A DNA stretch of 7,012 bases from an uncultured Ruminococcus sp. (GTDB lineage Bacteria; Bacillota; Clostridia; Oscillospirales; Ruminococcaceae). Below the pieces are notes generated by a model, which saw only the letters and a program-made list of their open reading frames with translations, was not told where the DNA came from and made no database searches. The stretch is from contig UQQA01000127.1 in NCBI GenBank assembly GCA_900543105.1, positions 1 through 7,012 on the forward strand, read 5' to 3'. Position numbers and translations under genes: made by a program. Below are positions 6,471 to 7,012 of the stretch, piece by piece. Numbering within the stretch: position 1 is the first letter of the stretch; every line of letters starts with the position of its first letter.

Positions 6471-6480
6471 TAATTAAACA
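6467..6480. promoter_or_regulatory. Perfect 14-bp palindrome at the array's right edge
   Basis: TGTTTAATTAAACA is a perfect inverted repeat. Its left end is the last TGTY of the array (6467) and falls in register with it. Its right end lies six bases from the stop codon of the minus-strand gene. It could be a dimeric protein site bounding the array, or just an AT-rich palindrome. No promoter role is evident because it lies downstream of both flanking genes. Confidence 0.4.
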
Positions 6481-6486
6481 CTTGGA

Positions 6487-6984
6487 TCATTCCTCGGTCT
6501 TGTCTGTGTCGATAACTTCGCCTTCAAGTACCTCGGGCTTTTCCTCTGCTGCTTCGGCAGCTTCGGAGCTTGCTGTTTCGGCCTGCTCTGTTTCTTCGGC
6601 AGGCTCTTCCTCCTTGGGAGGCTCGGGCTTTACAAGCTTTGCGCCGCAGTGGCCGCAGTATGAATTTTCGATAGGACATTCAGCGCCGCACTCTACGCAT
6701 TTTACTGCGCCTTTGAGGGAGAGTATCTGCGCTTTCATCTCGTCGATAGAGTTGAGAGCTTCTGTGATCTCGTTTACGGTGTCTGCGATATCTGCATCGG
6801 GAGCGTCCTTATACTTATTATAATAGAACTCGCCGATAGCGGAATAATTCGAGCGGACAACGCCCTCTTTGGAGAGGATCTTGCTGTTAAGTCTTGCGGT
6901 TTCGCCTACAAGCTTTGTTTTTTCGCTGACTACTTTACCTGTTTCGCTGATAGTTTTGCTGATTTTTTCGATTACATCGTTCAT
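6487..6984 (-). CDS. Small zinc-ribbon protein with helical N-terminus and acidic C-terminal tail
   Basis: The product is 165 aa, with no signal peptide or membrane segment, so it is likely cytosolic. Residues 1-92 are Lys/Glu/Ser/Thr-rich and probably helical (ISKTISETGKVVSEKTKLVG, then a second helix about 64-92), resembling a coiled coil. Residues 96-113 form a zinc ribbon, C96-x2-C99 and C110-x2-C113 (YCGHCGAKL), with an extra Cys103 between the pairs. Residues 120-165 are Pro/Glu/Ala-rich and strongly acidic. This layout occurs in many uncharacterised clostridial zinc-ribbon proteins; I know of no assigned function. ATG at 6984 is preceded on the minus strand by AGGAGG (6998-6993) at eight bases, a strong ribosome site. 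It converges on the chemoreceptor gene. Its promoter lies beyond the window's right end. No intrinsic terminator directly follows it; the nearest strong hairpin is at 6176-6204, past the repeat array. Confidence 0.85.
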   Translation of the reverse strand: MNDVIEKISKTISETGKVVSEKTKLVGETARLNSKILSKEGVVRSNYSAIGEFYYNKYKDAPDADIADTVNEITEALNSIDEMKAQILSLKGAVKCVECGAECPIENSYCGHCGAKLVKPEPPKEEEPAEETEQAETASSEAAEAAEEKPEVLEGEVIDTDKTEE

Positions 6985-7012
6985 TATGTTTTCCTCCTGT
7001 CTAAAGTAGGTG

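Noticed and set aside
6289..6477. 62-codon plus-strand ORF across the TGTC array
   Set aside because: Its sequence is produced by the repeat (recurring MS, DV and VMS), it has no ribosome site, and the mixed 12/13-bp period shifts frame from unit to unit, so it is not a plausible coding repeat.

Overview
The window looks like a chromosomal segment of a Gram-positive, motile or chemotactic member of the Clostridia, most likely Oscillospiraceae/Ruminococcaceae. The basis is moderate GC, strong AGGAGG-type Shine-Dalgarno sites, an extended -10 promoter, frequent gtt/ctt/ggc/cgc codons and the protein styles seen. No rRNA or other decisive taxonomic marker is present, so this placement is an inference.

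Layout. Positions 1-93 are open in one frame and probably hold the 3' end of an upstream gene, followed by an intrinsic terminator (108-143). A promoter (145-173) then drives a tightly packed plus-strand run of three genes. The first is a SpoU-family rRNA 2'-O-methyltransferase (RlmB/TrmH type, 239-1213) with an Arg/Gly-rich disordered N-terminal extension. The second is a 909-residue membrane protein (1235-3964, TTG start). I read it as a catalytically degenerate P-type (P1B-like) ATPase behind a roughly 340-residue acidic, disordered N-terminus. The third is a methyl-accepting chemotaxis protein (3980-5944) with a dCache sensor, two HAMP-like segments and a canonical signalling tip. Gaps between genes are 21 and 15 nt with no terminator seen, so they are likely co-transcribed.

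The 542-bp intergenic stretch 5945-6486 lies between convergent genes and is unusually structured. Six bases after the chemoreceptor stop is a 193-bp imperfect palindrome (5951-6143), probably a MITE-like dispersed element. Next is a perfect 13-bp hairpin (6176-6204) that may terminate transcripts from both sides. Then comes an array of about 21 units in which TGTC or TGTT recurs every 12 or 13 bp for more than 250 bp with otherwise variable sequence (6214-6470). The array closes with a perfect 14-bp palindrome, TGTTTAATTAAACA (6467-6480). The array does not code for protein and matches no repeat class I can name.

On the minus strand, 6487-6984 encodes a small cytosolic protein with a helical N-terminus, a four-cysteine zinc ribbon and an acidic tail. 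Its message would run into the array as its 3' UTR.

The two observations most worth following are the TGTC array and the pseudo-ATPase. No established system connects the three plus-strand genes; their co-occurrence may be simple operon packing.
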